Source: Planctomycetota bacterium (GTDB lineage: Bacteria; Planctomycetota; JAJSAM01; JAJVHW01). From it: DNA of 51,218 nt. The position numbers were made by a program, and so were the translations under genes. Positions 8,565 through 17,312 of the stretch are shown here, piece after piece. How positions within the stretch are numbered: the first letter of the stretch is position 1; every line of letters begins with the position of its first letter. The stretch spans positions 1-51,218 of the forward strand of contig JAJRPF010000069.1 of the NCBI GenBank assembly GCA_024280885.1. The letters are read 5' to 3'. Below the pieces are notes generated by a model. It was not told the origin of the DNA. It worked only from the letters and a program-made list of their open reading frames with translations, and did not search any database.

Positions 8565-9461
8565 CTATCGCGTCTCCGCGCGGTCGAGTTGGATGAGCAG
8601 TGACGAGCCCTCGGCCACGATGTCGACGCGGGCGCCGGACTCGATGAGTTGCTCTGTCTCCATCACCTCGATCACCGAGTCGAGGATCTCCTCGTCCTTC
8701 TCCGCGATGTCGTTGAGGGCGGCGCCGACCACGGCAGGACGCGAGGCCGACGCTTCGGCCAACTTCTGCGAGACCTTCTTTGCTGTCTCACTCTGGATCA
8801 AGCCGACGCGGTTATCGCCGTCCTGTCGCATCGCGCTCGTGACCTGGATGAGTCGTTTGACGACCTTCTCCGTGATGTTCTCGACCATGGCGCGATCGGT
8901 GAACGCCACCTTGCGGATGTAGACCGACCCGACGCGGTAGCCCCACTTCTCGCTGAGTGGCGATACCGCGGCGCGGACGGTGCGCGAGAGGTTGTGCCGG
9001 TTTTCGAGCATCGCCTCCATCTGGAGATTGGAGAGCGTGGAAATCGTCGAGCTCGCGACGTTCGCTTGCAGCGACCCTTCTGGGTTCGCGTTCACGAAGA
9101 GGTACTTGACGGGGTCGGTGACCGTGGTCTCGTACCAGATGCCGACGCCCATCGGCGTTCCCTCTTCGGAGTTGACCATCTGGCCGCGCAAGTAGTGCTG
9201 GCGCAACGCAGTTGAAACGCGATAGCGCTTACCGAAGAACGGGATGAGGACGGCGCGCGGACCGAAGCGCGCCATCGGGAAACGCAGGCCCGGGTCGTCC
9301 ATGACGCCGAGAACCTTGCCGAAGAGTGTGAAGACGTGTGCTTCGCGTTCTTTGACGACTACGTAGGCACCGAAGATCGTCGTGAGCTTCAGGAGGATCG
9401 GAATGAACAAGAGGCCGACGACGAACGAGATGCCGGCACCGATGGTGAGGAGTTCTCCCAT
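8565..9461 (-). CDS. SPFH/band-7 membrane protein, HflC-like partner
   Basis: A 298-residue protein with an N-terminal membrane segment (IGAGISFVVGLLFIPILLKL) then an SPFH domain (VVVKEREAHVFTLFGK..., PGLRFPMARFGPRAV..., YRVSTALRQHYLRG) and a helical, charged C-terminal stretch (TSAMRQDGDNRVGLIQSETAKKV). SPFH proteins form ring-like cages in membranes and control proteases such as FtsH. It follows another SPFH gene with only 2 bp between, an HflK/HflC-like pair that probably assembles together. Substrate is unknown. Confidence 0.8.
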   Translation of the reverse strand: MGELLTIGAGISFVVGLLFIPILLKLTTIFGAYVVVKEREAHVFTLFGKVLGVMDDPGLRFPMARFGPRAVLIPFFGKRYRVSTALRQHYLRGQMVNSEEGTPMGVGIWYETTVTDPVKYLFVNANPEGSLQANVASSTISTLSNLQMEAMLENRHNLSRTVRAAVSPLSEKWGYRVGSVYIRKVAFTDRAMVENITEKVVKRLIQVTSAMRQDGDNRVGLIQSETAKKVSQKLAEASASRPAVVGAALNDIAEKDEEILDSVIEVMETEQLIESGARVDIVAEGSSLLIQLDRAETR

Positions 9462-9463
9462 GG

Positions 9464-10438
9464 TTACGCTCCCTTCATGACGACGCGGCCAGCACGACCG
9501 AAGAGAGGGACGCGCATGTTGCGGAGGTATGCGCGCAGCGCGGCGGACCCACCGGCGCCCTTGATGTCGGCGAGGATCGTCGCCAGTTCGCGCAGCGGGG
9601 CGACTTCGGCCTCGGCGTTGTTGCGTGCGATCTCGACGGCGCGCTCGCTCATCGTGATCTGTTGTTCCGCATCGGCGCGGGCGGTCGAGATGTCGGCAGC
9701 CACTTGGTTGCGCGTCGAGTTGATCGCGGAGAGTGCGCGATCGACATCGGGCGGTGGATCAATCTCGGTGATGAGCGCGGCGTCGAGTTCGATGCCATAG
9801 CGCCCGGACGTATTCGCGCACTGCCGTTCCATGTACTCGTTCAGGAGCGGGAGGTTCTTGCGGAGGTCGTTGATCGATACGCCCTCGGAGAGCTCCACCG
9901 CGGCGCTGCTCTCGTCGTCTGTGTCAGCAGCGAGCAACTCCGCACCACGCGGATCGACGAAGTTTGCGATGCGTTCGCGCAGGACTGAGACGAAGTAGCC
10001 CATGACGTGTTCGAGTGGACTCTCCACTCCGAAGAGATACGGATAGAGATTGCCCGCGTCGGCTCGATAGCGGATCTGCCCATTGACGCCGGTCGTGAGG
10101 TTGTCCTTCGTGACCGCCTCGATCGTGTCCTGCATCTTGCTCGGGTCCCAGACGATGTCCACCGCCTGCGTCGCAACAGTGACCTTGTGGATCTCCTGCC
10201 ACGGCATCTTCAGATACGGGCCGCCGGGCGGGATCACGCGCACAGCGGGGTAGTCGTAGCGCTCCCGCTCCTCCTCGCTGAGCGACTCATCGACGGAAGA
10301 CTGACCCGGTAGGCGCTCCGCCCGCCCGAAACTGGTCTTCACGGCCCGCTCGTCCGGACGCACCGTGTAGAAGCCGGCGATGCCGACCTTGAATACGGCA
10401 TAGACGACGATGCCCAACATGAGCGCGATGAGACTCAT
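9464..10438 (-). CDS. SPFH/band-7 membrane protein, HflK-like partner
   Basis: A 324-residue protein with an N-terminal transmembrane helix (MSLIALMLGIVVYAVFKVGI), then an SPFH domain: FYTVRPDERAVKTSFGRAE, then VIPPGGPYLKMPWQEIHKV. A long helical region follows (ISTARADAEQQITMSERAVEIARNNAEAE in part), as in HflK. A GGGAGG site lies about 10 bp before the ATG. It is the first gene of the two-gene - strand operon and divergent from the sigma-factor gene. The pair probably forms a membrane microdomain complex. Confidence 0.8.
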   Translation of the reverse strand: MSLIALMLGIVVYAVFKVGIAGFYTVRPDERAVKTSFGRAERLPGQSSVDESLSEEERERYDYPAVRVIPPGGPYLKMPWQEIHKVTVATQAVDIVWDPSKMQDTIEAVTKDNLTTGVNGQIRYRADAGNLYPYLFGVESPLEHVMGYFVSVLRERIANFVDPRGAELLAADTDDESSAAVELSEGVSINDLRKNLPLLNEYMERQCANTSGRYGIELDAALITEIDPPPDVDRALSAINSTRNQVAADISTARADAEQQITMSERAVEIARNNAEAEVAPLRELATILADIKGAGGSAALRAYLRNMRVPLFGRAGRVVMKGA

Positions 10439-10666
10439 ACGTTCGATCCCTCCCGGTTGGCGATCACGTCACCAACGATCCCAAGACTACGCGATGAGCT
10501 GCCAGATAGCGGCGAGCCCTTCGCCACGGCAATCCGGACGACACTCCGGACGGCGCCGGTAGATCGGCGCGCGTGGCCCATGCGACACTCTCGTGTGACA
10601 CTGAGAAGAAGAACCTCAGATTCGCGAAGAAGTTCGATCCGCGGTGCCGTCTTGGTCCGGAAGCAG

Positions 10667-13600
10667 ATGACAGAGTCCTCGCACCCGCCGTCCCCTGAAG
10701 CGTTGCTCGAGCACCGTGAGTGGCTGCGCGCCATCGCGCGAAGTCTGGTGCGCGACGAGAGCGCCGTGGACGACGTGGAGCAGCGGACATGGCTCGCCGT
10801 GCTCCGCAATCGCCGCCCCGTCGCGTCCGTGCGTGCGTGGCTACGCAGCGTCGTTCGGAATGCGGTGATCGACTCGCAGCGCTCGGAGGCTCGGCGCCGT
10901 TCACGAGAGGGGGATGTCGCACGATCAGAGGGATTGCCTCCGACGGGGCACCTCGTGCTCCAGTTGGAGGCGCAGCGTGCTGTGGCGCAAGCAGTGAGCG
11001 ACCTGCCCGAGCCGTATCGCACGACGGTGTTGCTGCGCCACATCGAGGAACTCTCGGTGAAGGACGTGGCAACCCGCATGGCGACGCCCGTCCCGACCGT
11101 CCACACGCGATTGCGGCGCGCGCACGCGCTCCTGCGCCAGGCGCTCGACGCCCAGTTCGGTGATCGTCGCGCATGGTGTCTCGCACTGCTTCCACTGGTG
11201 TCGACGAGGCCCCTCCATCCGATCGGGGCCGCAACTGGGGGAGCGTTGATGATGGCTGCGAAGATGAAACTGGCGGCGGTCGCCGCAGTGGTGCTAGCCC
11301 TCGCCGGAGGCGCCTTCTGGCTGGTGATCTCGACCGACGACACCGGCAGTGAGTCCGCCAGTATCGACACGGCTGAGCTGGAGCAGGGCGGGCGTTCGCG
11401 GCGCAAGCGGAGCGCGCCGAACGCAGAGCCGGTCGTGCCGGAGACGCATTCCGGCTCCACGGTCAACGTGGAGGTCGTGGACACCACGGGGCAGTCGATC
11501 TCGGACGCGCGCGTGGAACTGCGACGGATCGAAGATCCGCGTGGGGATGCAGCGGCCGCTGCGAACGCGGATTGGTACGAGCAGCTTCGGGGGCTGCGCG
11601 CGCGTGCCACGACGACAGCCCCCGATGCCTTCGCAGTGGCGGACGGCGGCACAGCGCAACTCGCAGGAATAGCGGACGGAACGTGGCGCCTGCATGTCTC
11701 GGCGCCAGGGTTCGCGTCGCGTGAGCAGACCGTCGTCGTGGCGTCGAAGTCGCTTGACCGCCGCGTCACGTTGCAGGCGGGATGTGCTCTTCGGGGACGC
11801 GTGGTCGATATGGATGGAGACGACGTCCGGCACGCCGACGTCTACATCGGTAACGTGCTCGCGCGGGCCGACGAGCGGGGTCGTTTCCGCGTCGAGGGAC
11901 TGACGCGGGGCGCGTACGACCTGCGTGTCGGCCGTCCGGGCGGCACCATTGAGCAACGCGGCGAGATTGCACTGCCGGATGTCACTGAGGTCATTCTCCG
12001 TGTCGCAGGTGGATGCGCGTTCCGCGGACGCGTGGTGGACGACGTGACCGGCGAGCCGATTCGAGCTGCGCGCGTCGTCTTTCAAGGTCTCCGGGGCGGG
12101 TACCCGCGCTATCTCCGGTGGGGCACGGAGACCACCACCGACCGCGACGGGAGATTCGCCTGGCATGATCTGCCGCCGGGGCAACCGTTCCTTCTCGCCG
12201 TGACCGTCGAAGGCTACGCGCCCAATCGCAACGGTCTTGAGCTGTCACCCGCCTTCGTCGAGCTCCTGCCGGGACGTGTACCGTCAGTCGAGGTGCGCAT
12301 GCGTCGCGGCGGCGTCGTGCGCGGGCGCGTTCTCGCAGCGGACGGCTCCCCCATCGGCGGCGCGGTGGTGGACGCGCTCACGGCACTTCGCGACGGTCGC
12401 ATCAGCCTGTCGGAAGTCGTCGTTAGCGACGGCGATGGGACATTCGAACTCCGCGCGCGGCGCGGGGCCACCATGGTCCGCGTACGCGTCTCTGAGATGA
12501 AGCAGCGCGGATTCCCGGAGGCTCCTTACGTCGGTCTGCGCGACGGGGACATTCCTGCCTCTTGCCGCGCTAAAGCAGCCGCAGACGACTCGGAAGCTCT
12601 CGACGCGTCAACCATCGAAGTCGTGATGGATCGCGACTCAGCGTCGGACAGGATGGGCGTGCTCTCGGGATTCGTCCAGCGCGAGGACGGCGAGTCGAGC
12701 GAGGGTATTGCGCTCACGCTGGATCCCGCAAGGCGGGGTGCGGACACGCGCCGCAACGCTGTCACGACCACCGGCGGAAAGTTTCGCTTCGACGGACTCC
12801 GCGGCGGCGCGTACATCGTTCACGCGGTCTCACCCGGATGCGCGCCAGCGAGCGTCTCCGATCTGTCGGTGGCCGGGAACGGTGTCCTCGCGGACGTTGA
12901 GGTCGTCCTTGCCCGTGAACTGACGATCTCCGGGCGTGTCGTTGACACCGCGGGCGCGCCGATCAGGGGTGCGGAGATCTCGCTCATCGCCGCGGGCCGG
13001 CGCAGGGGCGACGGCGTGACGCGCGCCACGACCGCGGGCGACGGCGCGTTCATGATCCGGAGACTCCCGCCGGGAGAGTGGCAAGTCGCGGCGCGCCGCG
13101 GTGGCTTCGTCGAAGAGCAAGTCGCTGCCACCTCGGGTACGGCGGACGTGGAAATCCAGCTCGAACCCGCACTCTCGATCACGGGACTCGTGGTGAACGC
13201 GTCGACGGGCGATCCCATCTCGGGCGTGCCGATCACGGCAGAGTTTTCGGCCTTTCGCCAGGGGCTCGTACTTCGCCGCTCGACGGCCACCGACTCTGAC
13301 GGGCGCTTTCGACTGACGGGGCTCGCCGCCGACACCTACCGACTCTGGGTGGGCCAGGAAGGCGATCCGAGTGCCGCGGGTGCGTACATTGCGAGCGACG
13401 TGGACGGCGTGCACGCGGGCGCAGAGGACGTGCGGATCGAATTGATACGCGGACTCCTGATCGAGGGCCAGGTCCTCGACTCGGCGGGCGATCCGGTCCG
13501 ACGTGGCCGCGTCTCGGCGTACAACCCCATGCCCGATCCTACGCAGAAGGAATCCGGGCCGGCGATGTCAGTGCAGCAAATGTCAACTCCAGGAATGCGC

Positions 13601-14551
13601 GTGCGCAGCGTCCAGATCGCGCGTGACGGATCGTTCCGCCTCGCGGGCCTTGCTCCCGGCATGTATGCCGTCGAGGCGACGCCGAGCGACGCGTCCGGTC
13701 AACCGATGAGCCCGGTACGGATCACCCGCATCAAATCCGGGACACGCGGGGTCGTGCTGCGGACACAAGAAGCGCTCGTGATCGAAGGACGCTTGCTCCT
13801 CGAGGACGGCTCGCCACTGCCGCGTCAGGCCCAGGTGGAGATCCGGGAGCGCACGGAGGGCGATGGCTTCAGATCAGGCCGGATCATGCTGTGGTCGCAG
13901 ACCGATGGCAGCTTTCGTACGTCCCCGCTGAAGCCGGACCGAATGTACGACATCGTCGTGTCGGACGTTCCGGGGTCCATCGGAGCCATCGCCCGTGGCA
14001 TCCGCGCTGGCACACGCGGCGTAGATCTCGTGATCCGGACCGGTGGTCGTATCGAGGGGAGAGTTCTCGACCAGGAAGGTCGCCCTGTCCAGACGCGCGT
14101 ACGAGCGCGTGTGGCGAACGGCGGGACGTGGCCGTCCACACCGGGGGACGCTGCATCGGCAACCAGTGATCTTGACGGCCATTTCGTGCTGCGCGGTCTA
14201 CGCGCTGAGCCCTACGCGATCGAAGTCGGCGGGACTCCATCGGAGTTTCTGGAGACGCGTTTGCCCACGCCGGTCGACCCGGGCGCGACGGGCGTCGAAG
14301 TGCGCGTAGCCCACCGCGCCGTCGTTTCCGGACGCCTCGTTGACGCCGCCGGGTCGCCGCACAAGGGCGGCGCCGTCCAACTCATGCGCCACGGCTCGTC
14401 GGTCTTTGTCGACGACGCCGGGAGGTTCGCCATTCGTGGCGTCGTCCCCGGCCGGTACCCACTCTTCCTCCGCCTCGGCCAGCGGATCGTCGAACTCGGT
14501 GACGTCGACGCTCCCTCAGCGGGGCTCGAGATCACGGTTCCGGACCAGTAG
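10667..14551 (+). CDS. membrane-tethered ECF sigma factor with about eleven exported CarboxypepD_reg-like repeats
   Basis: A 1294-residue fusion. Residues 12-65 match sigma region 2 (REWLRAIARSLVRDESAVDD, RAWLRSVVRNAVID). Residues 100-165 match sigma region 4 (DLPEPYRTTVLLRHIEELS, VPTVHTRLRRAHALL). A single transmembrane helix follows at 201-222 (AAVAAVVLALAGGAFWLVIS). The rest, outside the membrane, repeats a beta-sandwich unit with the pattern 'GRVVDxxGxPIxGAxV' (for example ISGRVVDTAGAPIRGAEISL, FRGRVVDDVTGEPIRAARVV) about eleven times. The sigma region would then be held at the inner face of the membrane and could be released by proteolysis. No anti-sigma gene is adjacent. ATG 10667 is favoured because region 2 begins right after it and GGAAG lies upstream. 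Such sigma-surface fusions are known from Planctomycetota. The ligand is unknown. Confidence 0.85.
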   Translation: MTESSHPPSPEALLEHREWLRAIARSLVRDESAVDDVEQRTWLAVLRNRRPVASVRAWLRSVVRNAVIDSQRSEARRRSREGDVARSEGLPPTGHLVLQLEAQRAVAQAVSDLPEPYRTTVLLRHIEELSVKDVATRMATPVPTVHTRLRRAHALLRQALDAQFGDRRAWCLALLPLVSTRPLHPIGAATGGALMMAAKMKLAAVAAVVLALAGGAFWLVISTDDTGSESASIDTAELEQGGRSRRKRSAPNAEPVVPETHSGSTVNVEVVDTTGQSISDARVELRRIEDPRGDAAAAANADWYEQLRGLRARATTTAPDAFAVADGGTAQLAGIADGTWRLHVSAPGFASREQTVVVASKSLDRRVTLQAGCALRGRVVDMDGDDVRHADVYIGNVLARADERGRFRVEGLTRGAYDLRVGRPGGTIEQRGEIALPDVTEVILRVAGGCAFRGRVVDDVTGEPIRAARVVFQGLRGGYPRYLRWGTETTTDRDGRFAWHDLPPGQPFLLAVTVEGYAPNRNGLELSPAFVELLPGRVPSVEVRMRRGGVVRGRVLAADGSPIGGAVVDALTALRDGRISLSEVVVSDGDGTFELRARRGATMVRVRVSEMKQRGFPEAPYVGLRDGDIPASCRAKAAADDSEALDASTIEVVMDRDSASDRMGVLSGFVQREDGESSEGIALTLDPARRGADTRRNAVTTTGGKFRFDGLRGGAYIVHAVSPGCAPASVSDLSVAGNGVLADVEVVLARELTISGRVVDTAGAPIRGAEISLIAAGRRRGDGVTRATTAGDGAFMIRRLPPGEWQVAARRGGFVEEQVAATSGTADVEIQLEPALSITGLVVNASTGDPISGVPITAEFSAFRQGLVLRRSTATDSDGRFRLTGLAADTYRLWVGQEGDPSAAGAYIASDVDGVHAGAEDVRIELIRGLLIEGQVLDSAGDPVRRGRVSAYNPMPDPTQKESGPAMSVQQMSTPGMRVRSVQIARDGSFRLAGLAPGMYAVEATPSDASGQPMSPVRITRIKSGTRGVVLRTQEALVIEGRLLLEDGSPLPRQAQVEIRERTEGDGFRSGRIMLWSQTDGSFRTSPLKPDRMYDIVVSDVPGSIGAIARGIRAGTRGVDLVIRTGGRIEGRVLDQEGRPVQTRVRARVANGGTWPSTPGDAASATSDLDGHFVLRGLRAEPYAIEVGGTPSEFLETRLPTPVDPGATGVEVRVAHRAVVSGRLVDAAGSPHKGGAVQLMRHGSSVFVDDAGRFAIRGVVPGRYPLFLRLGQRIVELGDVDAPSAGLEITVPDQ

Positions 14552-14730
14552 CCGAGGGACCGACGCAACTCGCACCCTTGGTCGCCCCTGAGGCTCCTTG
14601 ACGAACGCGCCGAGGCTCCGATTTCGAGCGCTCGACGTGTTCTGCGTGCTGAACTGTCGTCTCCACATCGTGCGGATCCGGCTCACGATGCACCGTTCTC
14701 CGAATTCACCCTTGACGGCTCGCCCTCTAT

Positions 14731-14760
14731 CCTTGAGAAAGAATACCCTTGAGCAAGAAT
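14731..14760 (+). repeat. tandem repeat over the padR start
   Basis: CCTTGAGAAAGAAT (14731-14744) and CCTTGAGCAAGAAT (14747-14760) are 14-bp copies with one mismatch at 16-bp spacing. The second overlaps the TTG start codon of the PadR gene. It could be a regulatory double site or a duplication at the start. Confidence 0.55.
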
Positions 14761-15327
14761 GACGACATTTCCTCGCTGCTGGTTCTCGGCCTCGTCGCCG
14801 AGCGCCCGCGGCATGCCTACGAGGTCGAAGCGTGCATCAGAGAGCGGAAACTCAGACAGTGGACGGCGATCGGGTTCTCGTCCCTCTACGCACTTCTGGA
14901 TCGACTGGAACGCGAGGGGCTATTGCAGTCCACGCGCGAGACCGTCGGCAAGCGACCGGCGCGACGAACGTACAGCATCACGGACGAGGGACTCGCTCGC
15001 GTTCGCAAGGGAGTCACGGCCTTGCTGGAGACACCGACGGAGCATCGCTCTCCGATCTGCGTTGCTCTGGCACTCTCGGCGGGCACTCCGCCCCAGGAAC
15101 TCGTCGCACCACTCGAACGACTCTCCGCGAACGCCGACGCAGCACTCGTGCTCCTCGAGCAACGCGAGCAGGCAGCACGCGCGCAGTGGTGGAGCCCGGT
15201 TCTGGCCGCGACGTTCGCGCACGACCGTGCGTTGATCGAAGCGGAGGCGAAGTGGGCCCGCGAAACCGCACGGGCGCTCGCCGACGCCGCTTCGCAGCCT
15301 TCTGCATGGCAGGAGTGGGCTTCCTGA
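14749..15327 (+). CDS. PadR-family transcriptional regulator
   Basis: A 192-residue PadR regulator. The winged helix at residues 8-85 has the family pattern: LLVLGLVAERPRHAYEVE, then SSLYALLDRLEREGLL, then RRTYSITDEGLARV. The C-terminal half is a helical dimerisation region (Vir/PadR C-like). The start codon is TTG at 14749; an ATG at 14759 is in another frame. The stop overlaps the start of the downstream secreted Kelch gene, so PadR is likely co-transcribed with the two Kelch genes and may repress that operon. The 14-bp tandem repeat over its start could be an operator. Confidence 0.85.
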   Translation: MSKNDDISSLLVLGLVAERPRHAYEVEACIRERKLRQWTAIGFSSLYALLDRLEREGLLQSTRETVGKRPARRTYSITDEGLARVRKGVTALLETPTEHRSPICVALALSAGTPPQELVAPLERLSANADAALVLLEQREQAARAQWWSPVLAATFAHDRALIEAEAKWARETARALADAASQPSAWQEWAS

Positions 15328-17312
15328 TCCCGACAGGCGCAGCGTTCGCTCAAGAACTGATTGTCGAACCTCAGGACAAGGTCACAGGCGAGATCGACCG
15401 CGTCGGCGAGACCCATGTCGTCCTCGTGGATCTTCCGGCCGGTGCGAAGGTCAAGTTGAAGGTCGCACGCAAGGGCAAGTCCGACTTCCTGCCGTCGGTC
15501 GTGATCGTGGCGCCCGACGACAGCGACGCGACGGCCGCGTTCGCGCTTCGCGAGCGCCGTGGCGGTGCGCAGATCGGCGGTGGCGTGAAGGTGCTCTCCA
15601 TGAGCGGCACGTGGCGCATCGAGATCTCGGGCGCGTCTGAGTCGCTCGGCACCTGGTCTCTCAAGCTCGTCGCGAAGCAACAGACCAAGTTCAATGGCGA
15701 TGCAATCGCGCCCGCTGACGACGATGGGCTCTTTCGTTTCGACGTCTTCAAGGGAAGCGAATTGAAGTTCTCGCTGCGCGACGTTGCCCGCAATGCGGAC
15801 CCGGCGTTGACGGCAGTCTTCCACGCGCGATCCGGCGCGCTCCCGCTCGGTGGCGCACGAGTGAAGCTACGGCGCGGAAAGCTCTCGGTGTCAAAGGTCC
15901 GGACGGCTGCGACCGGCGCACACACGGCGAGCGTCCGCCTCGTCGGCGACGCCGGTGGGACGCTCTCCGTCTCGCTGAAGGCGAAGGCGCCGAAGCCGCG
16001 CAAGATGACGCTCGTACATCCGGGCGAAGGCGGCGACGTCCCGCTCGCCATCACGACATCTGCGCTGTCCAGCGGAACGGTGGGTTCCAGCTACACAGCG
16101 TCGGTAGCAGCGATCGGTGGCACTCCCGGCTACACGTTCGACGTCATCTCCGGTGACTTGCCGGACGGGCTGGACATGGAGTCGGACGGCGACATCGTCG
16201 GGACGCCAACTGCCAACGGAACGTTCGGGTTCACGGCACAGGTCACGGACTCCGCGGCCACTCCAACAAGCGCAACGCGCAACCTCTCGATCCGTATCGA
16301 TGCCGCTTCGACTGGCGGATCTCCGGAATGGCGCAAGCTCACGCCCTCTGGATCTGCGCCCGCTGGCCGCTCCTCCCCGGGGGCAGTCCACGACCCGGTC
16401 AACGACCGCATGGTGATCTCGCTCGGATCGACCGGATCGTCCGGCTTCCCGCCGGTCTTCGGGGACACCGCAGGGCTCTCGCTCGGTGGTTCCGCCGCAT
16501 GGACGACTCTCGGGACCGGACCGAGCGCTCGCTGGGGTCATTCGTTCGTCTTCGACTCGACCCGCAATCGCGCGCTGCTCTTCGGCGGCAACGTGAACGG
16601 TTTCCAGACGAACGGCGAAGTGTGGGCACTCGATATGTCGACGAGCACGGGTACGTGGTCGCAGCTCTCGCCGTCCGGGACGGCGCCGTCCGCGCGTGTC
16701 GCACACACCGCGATCTTCGACTCCGACAACGATCGCATGATCGTCTTCGGCGGAGGCTCGGGTGTCGCACCCGGTATCAACTCCAACAACGAACTCTGGG
16801 AGCTCTCCTTCACGGGCAGCGCCCAGGGAGCGTGGACGCAGCGCAGCCCCACCGGAGCGCCGGCCGCACGCGAATTCACGGCGGCCATCTTCGATGCCGC
16901 GAACCGCCGCATGGTGCTCTTCGGTGGCATGACCGTGGGGCAGCAATTCGGCGACCTCTTCGGACTCGATCTCCGCACGCCAGGGCAGGAAGCGTGGTCA
17001 ACGATCACCGCTGGTGGAACCGCACCGTCGGCGCGCGACGAACACTCGGCTGTCTACGACTCGCGCAACGGCTCGATGGTGATGTTCGGCGGCCTGGTTG
17101 GGAACTCCGACACGAACGACGTCTACGAACTCGACCTGACCGCGGGCTCCGAGAGTTGGACGAAACTCGCGCCCTCCGGAACGCTGCCGACGGCGCGCGA
17201 CAGTCACGTCGCGATCTACGATCCAGATAATCGCCGCATGCTCATGTTCTCCGGTTTCGCAGGCTTCCCGAGCACTCCGTTCGATGACATCTGGGAGTTG
17301 TTGCTGCCATGA
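15252..17312 (+). CDS. secreted Kelch-repeat protein with Ig-like (He_PIG) domain
   Basis: About 686 residues. The chosen start is GTG 15252, with GGAGG just upstream, which adds a basic n-region (GARRRRFAAFC) to the hydrophobic segment MAGVGFLIPTGAAFA; ATG 15306 is the alternative. Two beta-rich blocks of unknown type follow the signal. Next is a putative Ig domain of He_PIG type (ITTSALSSGTVGSSYTASV, GDLPDGLDMESDGDIVGTPT). Five or six Kelch/galactose-oxidase-like blades follow ('ARxxHSAxYDxxNxRMxxFGG', as in RMVLFGGM and RMIVFGGG). It should be an exported beta-propeller with unknown binding partner. The gene overlaps PadR by 76 bp and the next Kelch gene by 4 bp (ATGA). Confidence 0.8.
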   Translation: MGPRNRTGARRRRFAAFCMAGVGFLIPTGAAFAQELIVEPQDKVTGEIDRVGETHVVLVDLPAGAKVKLKVARKGKSDFLPSVVIVAPDDSDATAAFALRERRGGAQIGGGVKVLSMSGTWRIEISGASESLGTWSLKLVAKQQTKFNGDAIAPADDDGLFRFDVFKGSELKFSLRDVARNADPALTAVFHARSGALPLGGARVKLRRGKLSVSKVRTAATGAHTASVRLVGDAGGTLSVSLKAKAPKPRKMTLVHPGEGGDVPLAITTSALSSGTVGSSYTASVAAIGGTPGYTFDVISGDLPDGLDMESDGDIVGTPTANGTFGFTAQVTDSAATPTSATRNLSIRIDAASTGGSPEWRKLTPSGSAPAGRSSPGAVHDPVNDRMVISLGSTGSSGFPPVFGDTAGLSLGGSAAWTTLGTGPSARWGHSFVFDSTRNRALLFGGNVNGFQTNGEVWALDMSTSTGTWSQLSPSGTAPSARVAHTAIFDSDNDRMIVFGGGSGVAPGINSNNELWELSFTGSAQGAWTQRSPTGAPAAREFTAAIFDAANRRMVLFGGMTVGQQFGDLFGLDLRTPGQEAWSTITAGGTAPSARDEHSAVYDSRNGSMVMFGGLVGNSDTNDVYELDLTAGSESWTKLAPSGTLPTARDSHVAIYDPDNRRMLMFSGFAGFPSTPFDDIWELLLP

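Noticed and set aside
10439..10666. Sigma-54 or ECF promoter between the SPFH and sigma-factor genes
   Set aside because: No clear GG-N10-GC or AAC-type motif could be picked out by eye.
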